From Firmicutes bacterium HGW-Firmicutes-7 (GTDB taxonomy: Bacteria; Bacillota; Clostridia; Lachnospirales; Vallitaleaceae): 64,000 nt of DNA. The notes beneath the pieces were generated by a model. The model ran no database searches and was not told where the DNA came from. It worked only from the letters and a program-made list of their open reading frames with translations. The position numbers and the translations under genes are program-made. Where the stretch lies: the NCBI GenBank assembly GCA_002841375.1, contig PGZO01000014.1, positions 1 through 64,000 on the forward strand, read 5' to 3'. Each line of letters starts with the position of its first letter. Positions within the stretch are counted from its first letter, which is position 1. This document shows positions 52,650 to 61,219 of the stretch, piece by piece.

Positions 52650-55286
52650 GTGAAAAGTTATGGACTTAATGAACTAAGAAAAATGTATCTTGATTTTTTT
52701 GAAAGTAAAGATCATTTGAAAATGGAAAGTTTTCCATTGGTACCGCTAAATGATAATAGCCTACTACTTATTAATGCTGGTATGGCACCTTTAAAGCCAT
52801 ATTTTACTGGTCAGGAGATACCCCCTAGCAATCGTGTTACCACTTGCCAAAAGTGTATACGTACTGGAGATATTGAAAATGTAGGAAAGACGGCGAGACA
52901 CGGAACCTTTTTTGAGATGCTAGGAAACTTTTCTTTTGGAGATTATTTTAAAGAAGATGCTATTATATGGGCTTGGGAATTTTTTACCGAAGTGCTAAAA
53001 GTAGAAAAAGATTTGTTATATGTTTCTGTATATATTGAAGATGATGATGCTGAAAAATTATGGCATGAAAAAGCGCATGTACCAATGGATCATATTGTTA
53101 GAATGGGAAAAGAAGATAATTTCTGGGAACACGGTACTGGTCCATGTGGACCATGTTCAGAAATATATTTTGACAGAGGAGATGCTTTTGGTTGTGGTTC
53201 GCCAGAATGTAAAGTGGGTTGTGAATGTGATCGTTTTGTTGAGGTGTGGAACTTAGTTTTTACACAATTTGATAAAACAGATGATGGAGAATACTTGCTT
53301 CTTCCAAATCCAAATATTGACACAGGAATGGGCCTTGAGCGTCTTGCAGTTATGATGCAAGGAGTTGACTCCATTTTTGATGTGGATACAGTTAAAGCTA
53401 TTAGAGACGCTGTATGTGAAGCTTCTTCCGTAACGTATAAAGCTGATGCAAAAACAGATGTTTCTATTAGATTAATTACTGATCACATTCGTTCTGTAAC
53501 CTTTATGACCTCGGATGGTATTTTACCTTCTAATGAAGGTAGAGGGTATGTGCTAAGAAGACTACTTAGAAGAGCGGCACGACATGGTAAGCTACTAGGT
53601 ATTAAAGGTAAATTTTTATCTAAGTTAGCCAAGGTAGTCATTGAAACTTCCAAGGACGCATATCCAGAACTTGGAGAAAAAGAAGTGTATATTTTGAAAA
53701 TAGTCAGTGTGGAAGAAGAACGTTTTGACGAAACAATTGATCAAGGACTTCACATATTAAAAGGCTATATGGAAGATTTGAAAGAATCTGGAGATAAAAT
53801 CTTATCTGGGAATCGTGCATTTAAACTTTATGATACGTATGGTTTTCCTCTTGACTTAACTTTAGAAATATTAGAAGAAAATGATATGACCGTTGATGAA
53901 GATGCTTTTAAAAATGAAATGAACGAACAAAGAACTCGAGCAAGGGCAGCTAGAGAAGAAACAAATTATATGGGTTCAAAAGAAACGGTATACAATCAAT
54001 TAGATACGAGTTTAGAAAATGAATTTGTGGGGTATGAAACTCTAGAAAATGTTTCAGAAATCATAGCTTTAACTACACAAGAAGCCGTTGTTGAAAGCGT
54101 AAAAGAAGGTCAAGAAGTGAGCGTTTTTGTGAAAACGACACCTTTCTATGCTACAAGTGGTGGGCAAGCTGCTGATATTGGCGTGATTTTTACAAATACT
54201 GCTGAAATTAAAATTACTGACGTACAAAAAGTAGTGGGCAATAAAATTGCTCATATAGGTACTGTAACAAAAGGTGCATTCAAATTAGGAGAATTGGTTA
54301 CTTTAAAAGTAAACACAAGACATCGTTATGCTATTGCAAAAAACCATAGTACAACCCATTTACTTCAAAAATCATTGCGTAATGTATTAGGTGATCATGT
54401 CGAACAAGCGGGTTCAAATGTAAATGCTGATAGATTGAGATTTGACTTTACACATTTTTCGGCATTAACTAGTGAAGAACTAGAAAGAGTAGAAAAAGAG
54501 GTCAATGAAAAAATATTAGAAGGTCTTAAAGTTGATATACAAGAAATGTCTATTGACGAAGCAAAAAAATCAGGTGCTATGGCTCTCTTTGGAGAAAAGT
54601 ATGGTGCTACTGTTAGAGTCGTTAAAATGGGGGATTATAGTACGGAATTATGCGGTGGTACACATCTTAACAATACTTCTGAAGTATCAACCTTTAAGAT
54701 TATTTCTGAGACAGGTGTGGCTGCAGGAGTAAGAAGAATTGAAGCTTTCACTTCAGAGGGTGCTATTGCATATTATAAAGGTCAAGAAAGCATTGTTAAA
54801 GAGCTTGCGGCTAAGGTGAAATCAGATCCAACAGCAATTGTTCAAAAAGTAGACAATCTTCTTTTAGAATTAAAAAAACTACAAGCTGAAAACGAGAAGC
54901 TCAAAGCGAAAGCCGCTCGTGGTGAAGTAGACAACTTGTTAGATTCGGTGGAGAAGGTTAAGGATGTAGAATTATTATGCGGCGTTGTTTTGGATATAGA
55001 TATGAATGGATTACGTGACATGGGTGATCAGTTTAAGCAAAAGATGAAAAATGGTGTTGTAGTCCTTGCCAGCAAGGCAAATGGACAAGTCAATTTAATT
55101 GTTATGGCCTCTGATGAAGCGGTAAAAATGGGCGCCCATGCAGGTAAAATGATTAGTGAAATTGCTAAAGTAGTTGGCGGCGGCGGTGGTGGTCGTCCAA
55201 ATATCGCCCAAGCAGGCGGCAAGAATCCTGAGAAAATTGATGAAGCACTTTTAAAAGCGAAAGAAATTCTACAAACACAATTATAA
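52650..55286 (+). CDS. alaS: Alanyl-tRNA synthetase
   Basis: AlaRS charges tRNA-Ala and edits mischarged Ser/Gly. The 878-residue class II enzyme has KSYGLNELRKMYLDFFESKDH (split N-terminal motif), RTGDIENVG, RHGTFFEMLGNFSFGDY, the editing-domain HSTTHLLQ and CGGTHL metal motifs, and a C-terminal DHHA1 domain with GGGGGGRPNIAQAGG. Start is GTG with AGGAGG 6 bases upstream. Full length; preceded by a perfect sigma-A promoter and followed by a terminator, so it is monocistronic. Confidence 0.97.
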   Translation: MKSYGLNELRKMYLDFFESKDHLKMESFPLVPLNDNSLLLINAGMAPLKPYFTGQEIPPSNRVTTCQKCIRTGDIENVGKTARHGTFFEMLGNFSFGDYFKEDAIIWAWEFFTEVLKVEKDLLYVSVYIEDDDAEKLWHEKAHVPMDHIVRMGKEDNFWEHGTGPCGPCSEIYFDRGDAFGCGSPECKVGCECDRFVEVWNLVFTQFDKTDDGEYLLLPNPNIDTGMGLERLAVMMQGVDSIFDVDTVKAIRDAVCEASSVTYKADAKTDVSIRLITDHIRSVTFMTSDGILPSNEGRGYVLRRLLRRAARHGKLLGIKGKFLSKLAKVVIETSKDAYPELGEKEVYILKIVSVEEERFDETIDQGLHILKGYMEDLKESGDKILSGNRAFKLYDTYGFPLDLTLEILEENDMTVDEDAFKNEMNEQRTRARAAREETNYMGSKETVYNQLDTSLENEFVGYETLENVSEIIALTTQEAVVESVKEGQEVSVFVKTTPFYATSGGQAADIGVIFTNTAEIKITDVQKVVGNKIAHIGTVTKGAFKLGELVTLKVNTRHRYAIAKNHSTTHLLQKSLRNVLGDHVEQAGSNVNADRLRFDFTHFSALTSEELERVEKEVNEKILEGLKVDIQEMSIDEAKKSGAMALFGEKYGATVRVVKMGDYSTELCGGTHLNNTSEVSTFKIISETGVAAGVRRIEAFTSEGAIAYYKGQESIVKELAAKVKSDPTAIVQKVDNLLLELKKLQAENEKLKAKAARGEVDNLLDSVEKVKDVELLCGVVLDIDMNGLRDMGDQFKQKMKNGVVVLASKANGQVNLIVMASDEAVKMGAHAGKMISEIAKVVGGGGGGRPNIAQAGGKNPEKIDEALLKAKEILQTQL

Positions 55287-55345
55287 GGATAAGCTACAAT
55301 AATAAAACGAAAGACTGCGTGCACATATAAGATAATTAAGATTTA

Positions 55346-55382
55346 GGGTAGTACTATTTAAATAAGTACTACCCTTATTATT
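55346..55382 (+). terminator. Intrinsic terminator after alaS
   Basis: GGGTAGTACT (55346-55355) pairs perfectly with AGTACTACCC (55365-55374), loop ATTTAAATA, followed by TTATTATT. Confidence 0.85.
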
Positions 55383-55512
55383 ATCAAATCTTATTGTAAT
55401 TACAAATAAAATATGATAATATATTATTTGTTTAGACGAGAGAATTAAGTAAGTTTAAGGATGTCTGGGTATGATACTGTGTTAATAAAAATATTTTATG
55501 AGAGGTATGCTT

Positions 55513-56802
55513 ATGACAAAAAGAATATTGATGTATCTAATGGTGCTAATAAGCATCGTTACACTATCAGCATGTACGAATCAATCGGTAGAGACCATAA
55601 GTGATGAGATTGTAAATGAAATAAACGAACAAGTGGAAGTGCCCATAATAGTACAGGAACCTATTATTCGATTGGCGACGCTTAAAACGGTAGGAGACAT
55701 TATGTTTCATCGTAATCAACTAACTAGATCTTATAATCGTGAAACAGGTTTATTTCAATTTGAGGATACTTTCGAGAAGGTAAAGCGTTATTTGATGGAT
55801 GCAGATTATACAATTGGCAATCTTGAAACGACCTTTGGGGGAGCCAACGGGGCGTATGATTTTAATGTAGAAGAACGATTTGAAGGGTATAGTGGTTATC
55901 CCTGTTTTTCTACACCTGATATTGCTGCTGAGAATTTAAGTGCGGCTGGATTTGATTTGCTAACGACTGCAAATAATCATTCCTTAGATAGTAAAGAAAT
56001 AGGGCTCATTAGAACCTTAGATATTCTAGATCAAAACAACCTTCAGCATGTTGGAACCTATAGAACGAAGGAGGAAGCTGATCAAGTTGAAATAATTGAT
56101 ATAGGTGGTATTAGGTTTGCTTTTGTGAGCTTTACATATGCAATGAACGGATTTACCCCTTCTGAAGGCAAAGAATATATTATAAATTCATTAGACATGT
56201 ACGAACCAGAAAAAGAAAAACAAATGTGTGCGTTAGTGAAAAAAGCCGCTGATTTAAATCCGGATTTTGTAGTGGTTATGCCTCATTTTGGTAATGAATA
56301 TATGGATCTACCAAATTCTTATCAAGAAAATCTTGTTGATGCTTTATTTGAATCAGGAGCCGACATTATTTATGGTAGCCATCCCCATGTTCTACAACCC
56401 ATTGATATTCGTGAGCTTATTAGAAGCGACGGAACAATAGATCAGGGCATTGTTATTTATTCCTTAGGTAATTTTATATCTTCACAAATGCATGAGCCAG
56501 GTGTTAATAAGGATCTTGGTGTAATTATGGGTTTGGATTTTAAGAAGATTGATAATGAAAAAGCAACAATAGAGGGATTGACCTTAGTTCCAACCTACAC
56601 TTATTGGAGCAAAGAAGTGATTGGGATTCTACCTGTTTTGGAAACACTAGAAAAAATAAACAATCATAATTTGACAATGCCAAATTATGACATACAAAGA
56701 CTAGAATTTGCTGAAAATTATACAATAACACATTTAATGACCTATCTGGAAGACTATAATTACAGCCTTGAGAACAATCAATATTATATTCCAATAAAAT
56801 AA
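55513..56802 (+). CDS. CapA-family (PGA_cap) metallophosphatase-like lipoprotein
   Basis: CapA-like proteins have a calcineurin-like fold and are linked to poly-gamma-glutamate capsule work, though many have no proven role. The 429-residue protein has a lipoprotein signal (LISIVTLSAC, Cys near residue 20), then VGDIMFHRNQL, GNLETTFGG, TANNHSLD, MPHFGNEY, GSHPHVLQPID and SLGNFISSQ, the usual CapA metal-site series. ATG 55513 has AGAGG at 7 bases; two further in-frame ATGs upstream (55498, 55507) lack a binding site. No capBC genes are near. Confidence 0.88.
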   Translation: MTKRILMYLMVLISIVTLSACTNQSVETISDEIVNEINEQVEVPIIVQEPIIRLATLKTVGDIMFHRNQLTRSYNRETGLFQFEDTFEKVKRYLMDADYTIGNLETTFGGANGAYDFNVEERFEGYSGYPCFSTPDIAAENLSAAGFDLLTTANNHSLDSKEIGLIRTLDILDQNNLQHVGTYRTKEEADQVEIIDIGGIRFAFVSFTYAMNGFTPSEGKEYIINSLDMYEPEKEKQMCALVKKAADLNPDFVVVMPHFGNEYMDLPNSYQENLVDALFESGADIIYGSHPHVLQPIDIRELIRSDGTIDQGIVIYSLGNFISSQMHEPGVNKDLGVIMGLDFKKIDNEKATIEGLTLVPTYTYWSKEVIGILPVLETLEKINNHNLTMPNYDIQRLEFAENYTITHLMTYLEDYNYSLENNQYYIPIK

Positions 56803-56826
56803 TATGCATTTAAAGTCAAAAATGTA

Positions 56827-56854
56827 TTGACGAATTCGAGAAATATGATATAAT
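56827..56854 (+). promoter_or_regulatory. Sigma-A promoter of rpsU-yqeY
   Basis: TTGACG (56827-56832) and TATAAT (56849-56854), spacing 16 bases; predicted start near 56861, i.e. at the first base of the leader helix. Confidence 0.8.
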
Positions 56855-56860
56855 TTATAA

Positions 56861-56920
56861 TAGTGCTAAAATTTATTCTCCGAAGTTGTAGGCCAGCACT
56901 AATTACAACTGGAGGGAGGT
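56861..56920 (+). promoter_or_regulatory. Candidate pseudoknot leader controlling rpsU translation
   Basis: TAGTGCT (56861-56867) is complementary to AGCACTA (56895-56901), and AGTTGTA (56884-56890) to TACAACT (56904-56910); the two 7-bp helices are interleaved, an H-type pseudoknot. CTCC (56878-56881) can extend the second helix by pairing with GGAG (56911-56914) across a two-base GA bulge, hiding the first half of the Shine-Dalgarno sequence. The predicted transcript starts at the first helix. The structure was found by eye; S21 as its ligand is inference. Confidence 0.55.
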
Positions 56921-56930
56921 TGAATTGGCT

Positions 56931-57104
56931 ATGTCAAATGTGGTTATAAGAGACAATGAAACCCTTGATAGTGCTCTTAGAAGATTTAAAAGAAATTGTG
57001 CTAAGGCGGGTATCATGCAGGAGATTCGTAAAAGAGAACATTACGAAAAACCAAGCGTAAAGCGTAAAAAGAAATCAGAAGCGGCAAGAAAACGTCGTTA
57101 CTAA
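56931..57104 (+). CDS. rpsU: 30S ribosomal protein S21
   Basis: S21 sits near the anti-Shine-Dalgarno end of 16S rRNA and affects initiation. The 57-residue product has the family sequence [40 protein letters not shown], all basic and full length. ATG 56931 gives the usual MSNV start; TTG 56925, 2 codons earlier, sits at a better distance from GGAGGGAGG and cannot be excluded. The next gene yqeY follows after 22 bases, as in Bacillus. Confidence 0.95.
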   Translation: MSNVVIRDNETLDSALRRFKRNCAKAGIMQEIRKREHYEKPSVKRKKKSEAARKRRY

Positions 57105-57126
57105 TTTTCGTGAGGATGATTAAGTT

Positions 57127-57570
57127 ATGTCATTAAAAGAACAGTTATTTGAAGAACTAAAAAATGCCATGAGAGAAAAAAACACCTTACGTAAAAATAC
57201 AGTTCAGTCTATACGCACCGCGGTACTTCAAGTGGAAAAAGATGACCATGTTGAGCTATCTGATGATGGAGTTATTCAAATAATAGCTTCACAACTAAAA
57301 AAGCGAAGGGCTGCATTGCCCGAGTATGAGAAAAGTGGAAGAGAAGATCTGATTTCTGAACTAAAACAAGAAATTGAGATGCTAATAGAATATCTACCAC
57401 GACAGTTATCAGAAGAAGAGATTACTGTAATCGTACAGCAAACAGTTGATGAATTAGGTATCACAACACAAAAAGACATGGGCAAAGTGATGTCTGCTGT
57501 CGTCGCCAAAGTAAGCGGAAAAGCTGATAACAAACTTGTAAGTCAAATTGTAAGAAGTATATTGGCATAG
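57127..57570 (+). CDS. yqeY: GatB/YqeY domain protein
   Basis: YqeY proteins share the tRNA-binding tail domain of GatB; their own role is not settled. The 147-residue product shows LKEQLFEELKNAMREKN, LRKNTVQSIRTAVLQ, YLPRQLSEEEI and DMGKVMSAVVAKVSGKAD. GAGGATG lies upstream of the ATG. It pairs with rpsU across most Firmicutes and is followed by a terminator. Confidence 0.94.
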   Translation: MSLKEQLFEELKNAMREKNTLRKNTVQSIRTAVLQVEKDDHVELSDDGVIQIIASQLKKRRAALPEYEKSGREDLISELKQEIEMLIEYLPRQLSEEEITVIVQQTVDELGITTQKDMGKVMSAVVAKVSGKADNKLVSQIVRSILA

Positions 57571-57575
57571 ATAAT

Positions 57576-57607
57576 AAAAGCTATCGATAATAATCGGTAG
57601 CTTTTAT
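57576..57607 (+). terminator. Intrinsic terminator after yqeY
   Basis: AAAAGCTATCG (57576-57586) pairs with CGGTAGCTTTT (57595-57605), one wobble, loop ATAATAAT, then TTTTATT. Confidence 0.85.
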
Positions 57608-57691
57608 TCGTGTGTCACAAAGTCCAAGGTCACTGCGTTAAATACTAGAAACGCCAAAGCGTAAACTAGAAAAATTCTGACTAGTATAAGA

Positions 57692-57720
57692 ACATATTTT
57701 ATTCCTCCAATTAATAAACT
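57692..57720 (+). promoter_or_regulatory. Candidate sigma-E promoter of yqfC-yqfD
   Basis: ACATATT (57692-57698) and AATAAACT (57713-57720), 14 bases apart, resemble the sigma-E boxes GHATATT and CATACAMT (6 of 8 in the second). yqfCD is sigma-E-controlled in Bacillus. The match is imperfect. Confidence 0.35.
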
Positions 57721-57748
57721 ATAACAGAACATATGAATGAGGCTTGGC

Positions 57749-58024
57749 ATGAAGAAAAAAGAAAAAAAGAAAAAAAAAATTAACTTTACCGAAATATTTG
57801 AAGTACCTAAAGATGTCATATTAGGAGAAGCAATAATCACGCTCACTGGCAAAAGAGAAGCCGTCATAGAAAACTACAAAGGGATCGTTGAATACACAAA
57901 TGAATACATCAGAATACTTACTAAAAATGGCGTTATTGAATTTAAAGGATCTAATTTTAATATTACATATCTTACAAATGAAGAAATGAAAGTGACAGGA
58001 TCCATTATTGAAATTAATTATTAA
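57749..58024 (+). CDS. yqfC: Sporulation protein YqfC
   Basis: YqfC is a small conserved protein of the mother-cell sporulation programme with unknown biochemistry. The 91-residue product has a very lysine-rich start and then FTEIFEVPKDVILGEAIITL and REAVIENYKGIVEY, which define the family. ATG 57749 has GAGG at 6 bases; an ATG 12 bases upstream (57737) lacks one. Its stop nearly abuts yqfD. Confidence 0.9.
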   Translation: MKKKEKKKKKINFTEIFEVPKDVILGEAIITLTGKREAVIENYKGIVEYTNEYIRILTKNGVIEFKGSNFNITYLTNEEMKVTGSIIEINY

Positions 58025-58041
58025 TGTTTAGGGAGGTAGTG

Positions 58042-59280
58042 ATGATCCTATCGTTATGGAAATATATGCAAGGATATGTAGTTATAAGAGTAAGGGGATA
58101 TTCACCTGAAAGATTTATCAACCTTTGTGCAAATAAAAATATTTACATCTGGAATGTGAGAAAGATTGCTGATGGTTATATATTTTGTATAAGTGGAAAG
58201 GCTTTTTTTATGTTATCACCTATAGCAAAAAAAACCAAATGTCGTGTAAAAATATTAAAAAAAATTGGTATGCCCTTTAAGTTTTTAAAAGTCAAAAGAA
58301 GGAAATACTTTTTATATGGGTTATTGATAAGTATAGCTGCTGTCATCATGTTGTCATTTTTTGTTTGGAGAATAGAAATAGAAGGGAATATGAAATATAC
58401 AACGGAAGAAATTACCGCTTATTTAACCAAAGAAAATGTTACAATAGGAAGTTTTAAACCTAAAATACAATGTTCAAAGTTGGATGATCAACTGTTATCT
58501 CATTTTAATCAGACAATGTGGGTTAGCAGTGAATTAATTGGTACGAAGCTTATTATTCATATTAGAGAAGGTGTTGAATCGGAAGTAATAATCGATGATA
58601 AAAAACCATGTGATATTGTAGCAACAAATGCGGGCACAATTGTTTCAATAATTACACGAAAAGGAACACCATTAGTGAAACAAGGAGACGTGGTTGAAAA
58701 GGATACCGTTTTAGTTAGCGGAACATTAGAAATTAAAGAATTAACACAATTAAAAGCAGTAGAATTTACTCATTCAGATGCTGATATTCTTTTGAAAACA
58801 AAGTACCCATATTCAGATACTATCTCCTATCAATATATAGAAAGAAACTATATTAAAGATCAACAAAAAACAGATAAAGCATTACAGTTTTTCAACCATA
58901 GAATTAACTTATTAAAACCTAAAATTAATTCTATGAACTATGATATTGTCGAAAAGCAGAAACAAATTGAACCTATTAAAAACTTTTATTTGCCAATTTA
59001 TTATATGACCACAACTTTCATGATTTATGAAGAGGTTGAAAAAACCTATACAGTTGAAGAAACGGAAGAAATATTAAAAAGTCGTCTTAACTTGCATATG
59101 GAAAAACTTGAAGAAAATAATATACAAATACTCTCGAATGATGTAATATTTAAAGAAGATAAAGAGGCATTTATTGCCACAGGTTCAATTTATGTAATTG
59201 AAAAGAATGGACAAGATAAATTTTTTGACGAATTAACACGGAGGCAGGGATATAATGAGTATTTCACAGAAGAGGATTGA
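58042..59280 (+). CDS. yqfD: Sporulation protein YqfD
   Basis: YqfD is required for proper late sporulation in Bacillus. The 412-residue protein has an N-terminal cytoplasmic part (ILSLWKYMQGYVVIRVRGYSPERF), one membrane segment (about 92-113), and a long external domain with a POTRA-like start (EGNMKYTTEEITAYL). ATG 58042 has GGGAGGT 4 bases upstream; an ATG at 58024 overlaps the yqfC stop but has no binding site. It overlaps phoH by 26 bases. Confidence 0.9.
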   Translation: MILSLWKYMQGYVVIRVRGYSPERFINLCANKNIYIWNVRKIADGYIFCISGKAFFMLSPIAKKTKCRVKILKKIGMPFKFLKVKRRKYFLYGLLISIAAVIMLSFFVWRIEIEGNMKYTTEEITAYLTKENVTIGSFKPKIQCSKLDDQLLSHFNQTMWVSSELIGTKLIIHIREGVESEVIIDDKKPCDIVATNAGTIVSIITRKGTPLVKQGDVVEKDTVLVSGTLEIKELTQLKAVEFTHSDADILLKTKYPYSDTISYQYIERNYIKDQQKTDKALQFFNHRINLLKPKINSMNYDIVEKQKQIEPIKNFYLPIYYMTTTFMIYEEVEKTYTVEETEEILKSRLNLHMEKLEENNIQILSNDVIFKEDKEAFIATGSIYVIEKNGQDKFFDELTRRQGYNEYFTEED

Positions 59281-60214
59281 GATACCTCACGACATTATAT
59301 TGCAGGTTTTTGGAAGCTTTGATGCGAATATAAAGCTTGTGGAAGATGCTTTAAATGTAACCATTGTAAACAGAGGTAACGAAATTAAGATTTCTGGTAA
59401 TGAAGATAAAGTAGAAATTGCAGAAAAAGCTTTAGTAGGCTTAATTGAAGTTGCAAAAAAAGGTATAGAGATAACACCTGCGAGTATTGAATACTATTTA
59501 GGGTTATCAAAAAATGAAAAAGAAAAAGCCGATCAAATTAGCGAAGGTTTTGTTTGTACAACAGCCAACGGAAAATTCATTCGCCCAAAAACTTTAGGAC
59601 AGAAAAAATATATTGATAATATAAAAGAAAAAATGATTGTATTAGGAGTAGGTCCGGCCGGTACCGGTAAAACTTATTTAGCAATGGCAATGGCTATAAC
59701 CGCATTTAAGCGAAATGAAGTAAATAGGATTATACTGACTCGACCAGCAATTGAAGCAGGTGAAAAACTAGGGTTTTTACCTGGTGATTTGCAAAGCAAG
59801 GTTGATCCATATTTACGTCCTTTGTACGATGCGCTCTATGAAATAATGGGTACAGAAGCCTTTCTTAAAAATATGGAAAAAGGATTAATTGAAGTTGCAC
59901 CCTTAGCTTATATGAGGGGGCGTACGCTAGATCATGCCTTTATTGTTCTTGACGAAGCACAAAATACTACGCCAGCACAAATGAAAATGTTTCTAACGAG
60001 AATTGGGTTTGGATCAAAAGCTGTAATTACTGGAGATTTAACCCAAAAAGACTTGCCTGTGGATAAATTATCAGGACTAGATGTAGCCATCAAGGTATTA
60101 AATCCAATTAGTGAAATTGGCATTGTTCACCTTACGAATAAAGATGTGGTGAGACATCCTTTGGTACAAAAGATTGTTGAAGCATATGATAAGTACGAGT
60201 CAAAGGATAAATAA
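59255..60214 (+). CDS. phoH: PhoH-family ATPase
   Basis: PhoH-like P-loop ATPases are linked to RNA handling and ribosome biogenesis, often beside ybeY. The 319-residue product has a KH-like N-terminus, Walker A GVGPAGTGKTYLAMA (about 132-146), LTRPAIEAGEKLGFLPGDL and Walker B FIVLDEAQNTTPAQMKMFL. GGAGGC lies 9 bases before the ATG inside yqfD. In Bacillus pgpH (yqfF) comes next; here there is a promoter and ybeY. Confidence 0.94.
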   Translation: MSISQKRIEIPHDIILQVFGSFDANIKLVEDALNVTIVNRGNEIKISGNEDKVEIAEKALVGLIEVAKKGIEITPASIEYYLGLSKNEKEKADQISEGFVCTTANGKFIRPKTLGQKKYIDNIKEKMIVLGVGPAGTGKTYLAMAMAITAFKRNEVNRIILTRPAIEAGEKLGFLPGDLQSKVDPYLRPLYDALYEIMGTEAFLKNMEKGLIEVAPLAYMRGRTLDHAFIVLDEAQNTTPAQMKMFLTRIGFGSKAVITGDLTQKDLPVDKLSGLDVAIKVLNPISEIGIVHLTNKDVVRHPLVQKIVEAYDKYESKDK

Positions 60215-60226
60215 ACATAACAAATC

Positions 60227-60254
60227 TTGACAGCAATTGCATTAAAAGTATAAA
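60227..60254 (+). promoter_or_regulatory. Sigma-A promoter of ybeY-dgkA
   Basis: TTGACA (60227-60232) and TATAAA (60249-60254) at 16-base spacing, in the short phoH-ybeY gap. Confidence 0.65.
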
Positions 60255-60334
60255 ATAATAGTGGCAATATATACGATAAGATTAGAACAGTCAATGTATT
60301 GTATATTAATACGTATAAGAATCGAGGGAAAGAT

Positions 60335-60835
60335 ATGTCAATAATAGTTACAAATGATACAAGTTTCGAAATGACAACAAAGCATACAGAGCTTATTAAT
60401 AAAACGATTGAGGAATGTATTTTGCATGAGAAGTGTCCTTTTGATGTTGAAATAAGTATTTTCTTAGTAAATAATAAAGAAATTAAAGAAATGAATAAAG
60501 AGCATAGAGATATTGACACACCAACTGATGTTCTATCTTTTCCATTGCTAGAATATGATGAGCCAGGTGACTTTAGCTTCGTTGACGAAGTAGATGATAG
60601 CGAATACTTTAATTTAGATACAAATGAATTAATGTTAGGTGATATTGTTATTTCAATAGAAAAAGCAATCGAGCAAGCAGAAACTTATGGACATTCCTTT
60701 GAAAGAGAACTTGGATTTTTAATCGTTCATAGTATGTTACATTTATTTGGGTACGATCATATTGATGAATATGAGACTGAGCAAATGTTTAAAATCCAAG
60801 AAGCCATTTTAGAAAAAGTAGGCCTTATGAGATGA
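60335..60835 (+). CDS. ybeY: Endoribonuclease YbeY
   Basis: YbeY is a metal-dependent RNase for 16S rRNA 3'-end maturation and ribosome quality control. The 166-residue product has NNKEIKEMNKEHRDIDTPTD (split), LSFPLLEYDE and the zinc motif HSMLHLFGYDH (H-x3-H-x5-H). CGAGGGAAAG precedes ATG 60335; a TTG 36 bases upstream is not needed. It overlaps dgkA by 4 bases. Confidence 0.95.
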   Translation: MSIIVTNDTSFEMTTKHTELINKTIEECILHEKCPFDVEISIFLVNNKEIKEMNKEHRDIDTPTDVLSFPLLEYDEPGDFSFVDEVDDSEYFNLDTNELMLGDIVISIEKAIEQAETYGHSFERELGFLIVHSMLHLFGYDHIDEYETEQMFKIQEAILEKVGLMR

Positions 60836-61197
60836 AAAATAGACTTTTAAAAGATAGCTTTCGAAATGCTTTTAGTGGTATTTTTCAAGCTTTTAAAACA
60901 GAACGAAATATAAAACTACATTGTGTTTCGGCCATACTTGCAATAGTATTTGCCTATATACTCAAATTTCAAGTAATAGAATGGATTTTGATTGTGTTTA
61001 TTATAACAGTCGTTTTTGTTACTGAATTATTAAATACTGCTGTTGAATATTCTATTGATATGGTTTGTGGAAATAAATATAATGAAATTGCTAAGTATGC
61101 TAAAGATATTGCTGCAGGGGCGACGCTAATAGCTGCAGTAGGAGCAATTTGTGTGTTTTTATTGTTATATTTACCAAAGATCATTCAGCTTATATAA
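60832..61197 (+). CDS. dgkA: Diacylglycerol/undecaprenol kinase
   Basis: DgkA-family kinases phosphorylate undecaprenol or diacylglycerol in Gram-positives. The 121-residue membrane protein has SFRNAFSGIFQAFKTERN, three hydrophobic segments, and the active-site sequences ELLNTAVE and AKDIAAGA. ATGA overlap with ybeY implies coupled translation. Confidence 0.94.
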   Translation: MKNRLLKDSFRNAFSGIFQAFKTERNIKLHCVSAILAIVFAYILKFQVIEWILIVFIITVVFVTELLNTAVEYSIDMVCGNKYNEIAKYAKDIAAGATLIAAVGAICVFLLLYLPKIIQLI

Positions 61198-61219
61198 AAA
61201 TACATCTAAGGAGAATAGC

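Noticed and set aside
53020-53256. Second + strand frame within alaS
   Set aside because: It is an overlapping frame of a certain gene with no start signal or family resemblance.
57604-57867. Minus-strand frame opposite yqfC ending in a hydrophobic stretch, with GGAGG near 57708
   Set aside because: The only ATG after the GGAGG is out of frame and stops after four codons; the frame itself lacks a usable start.
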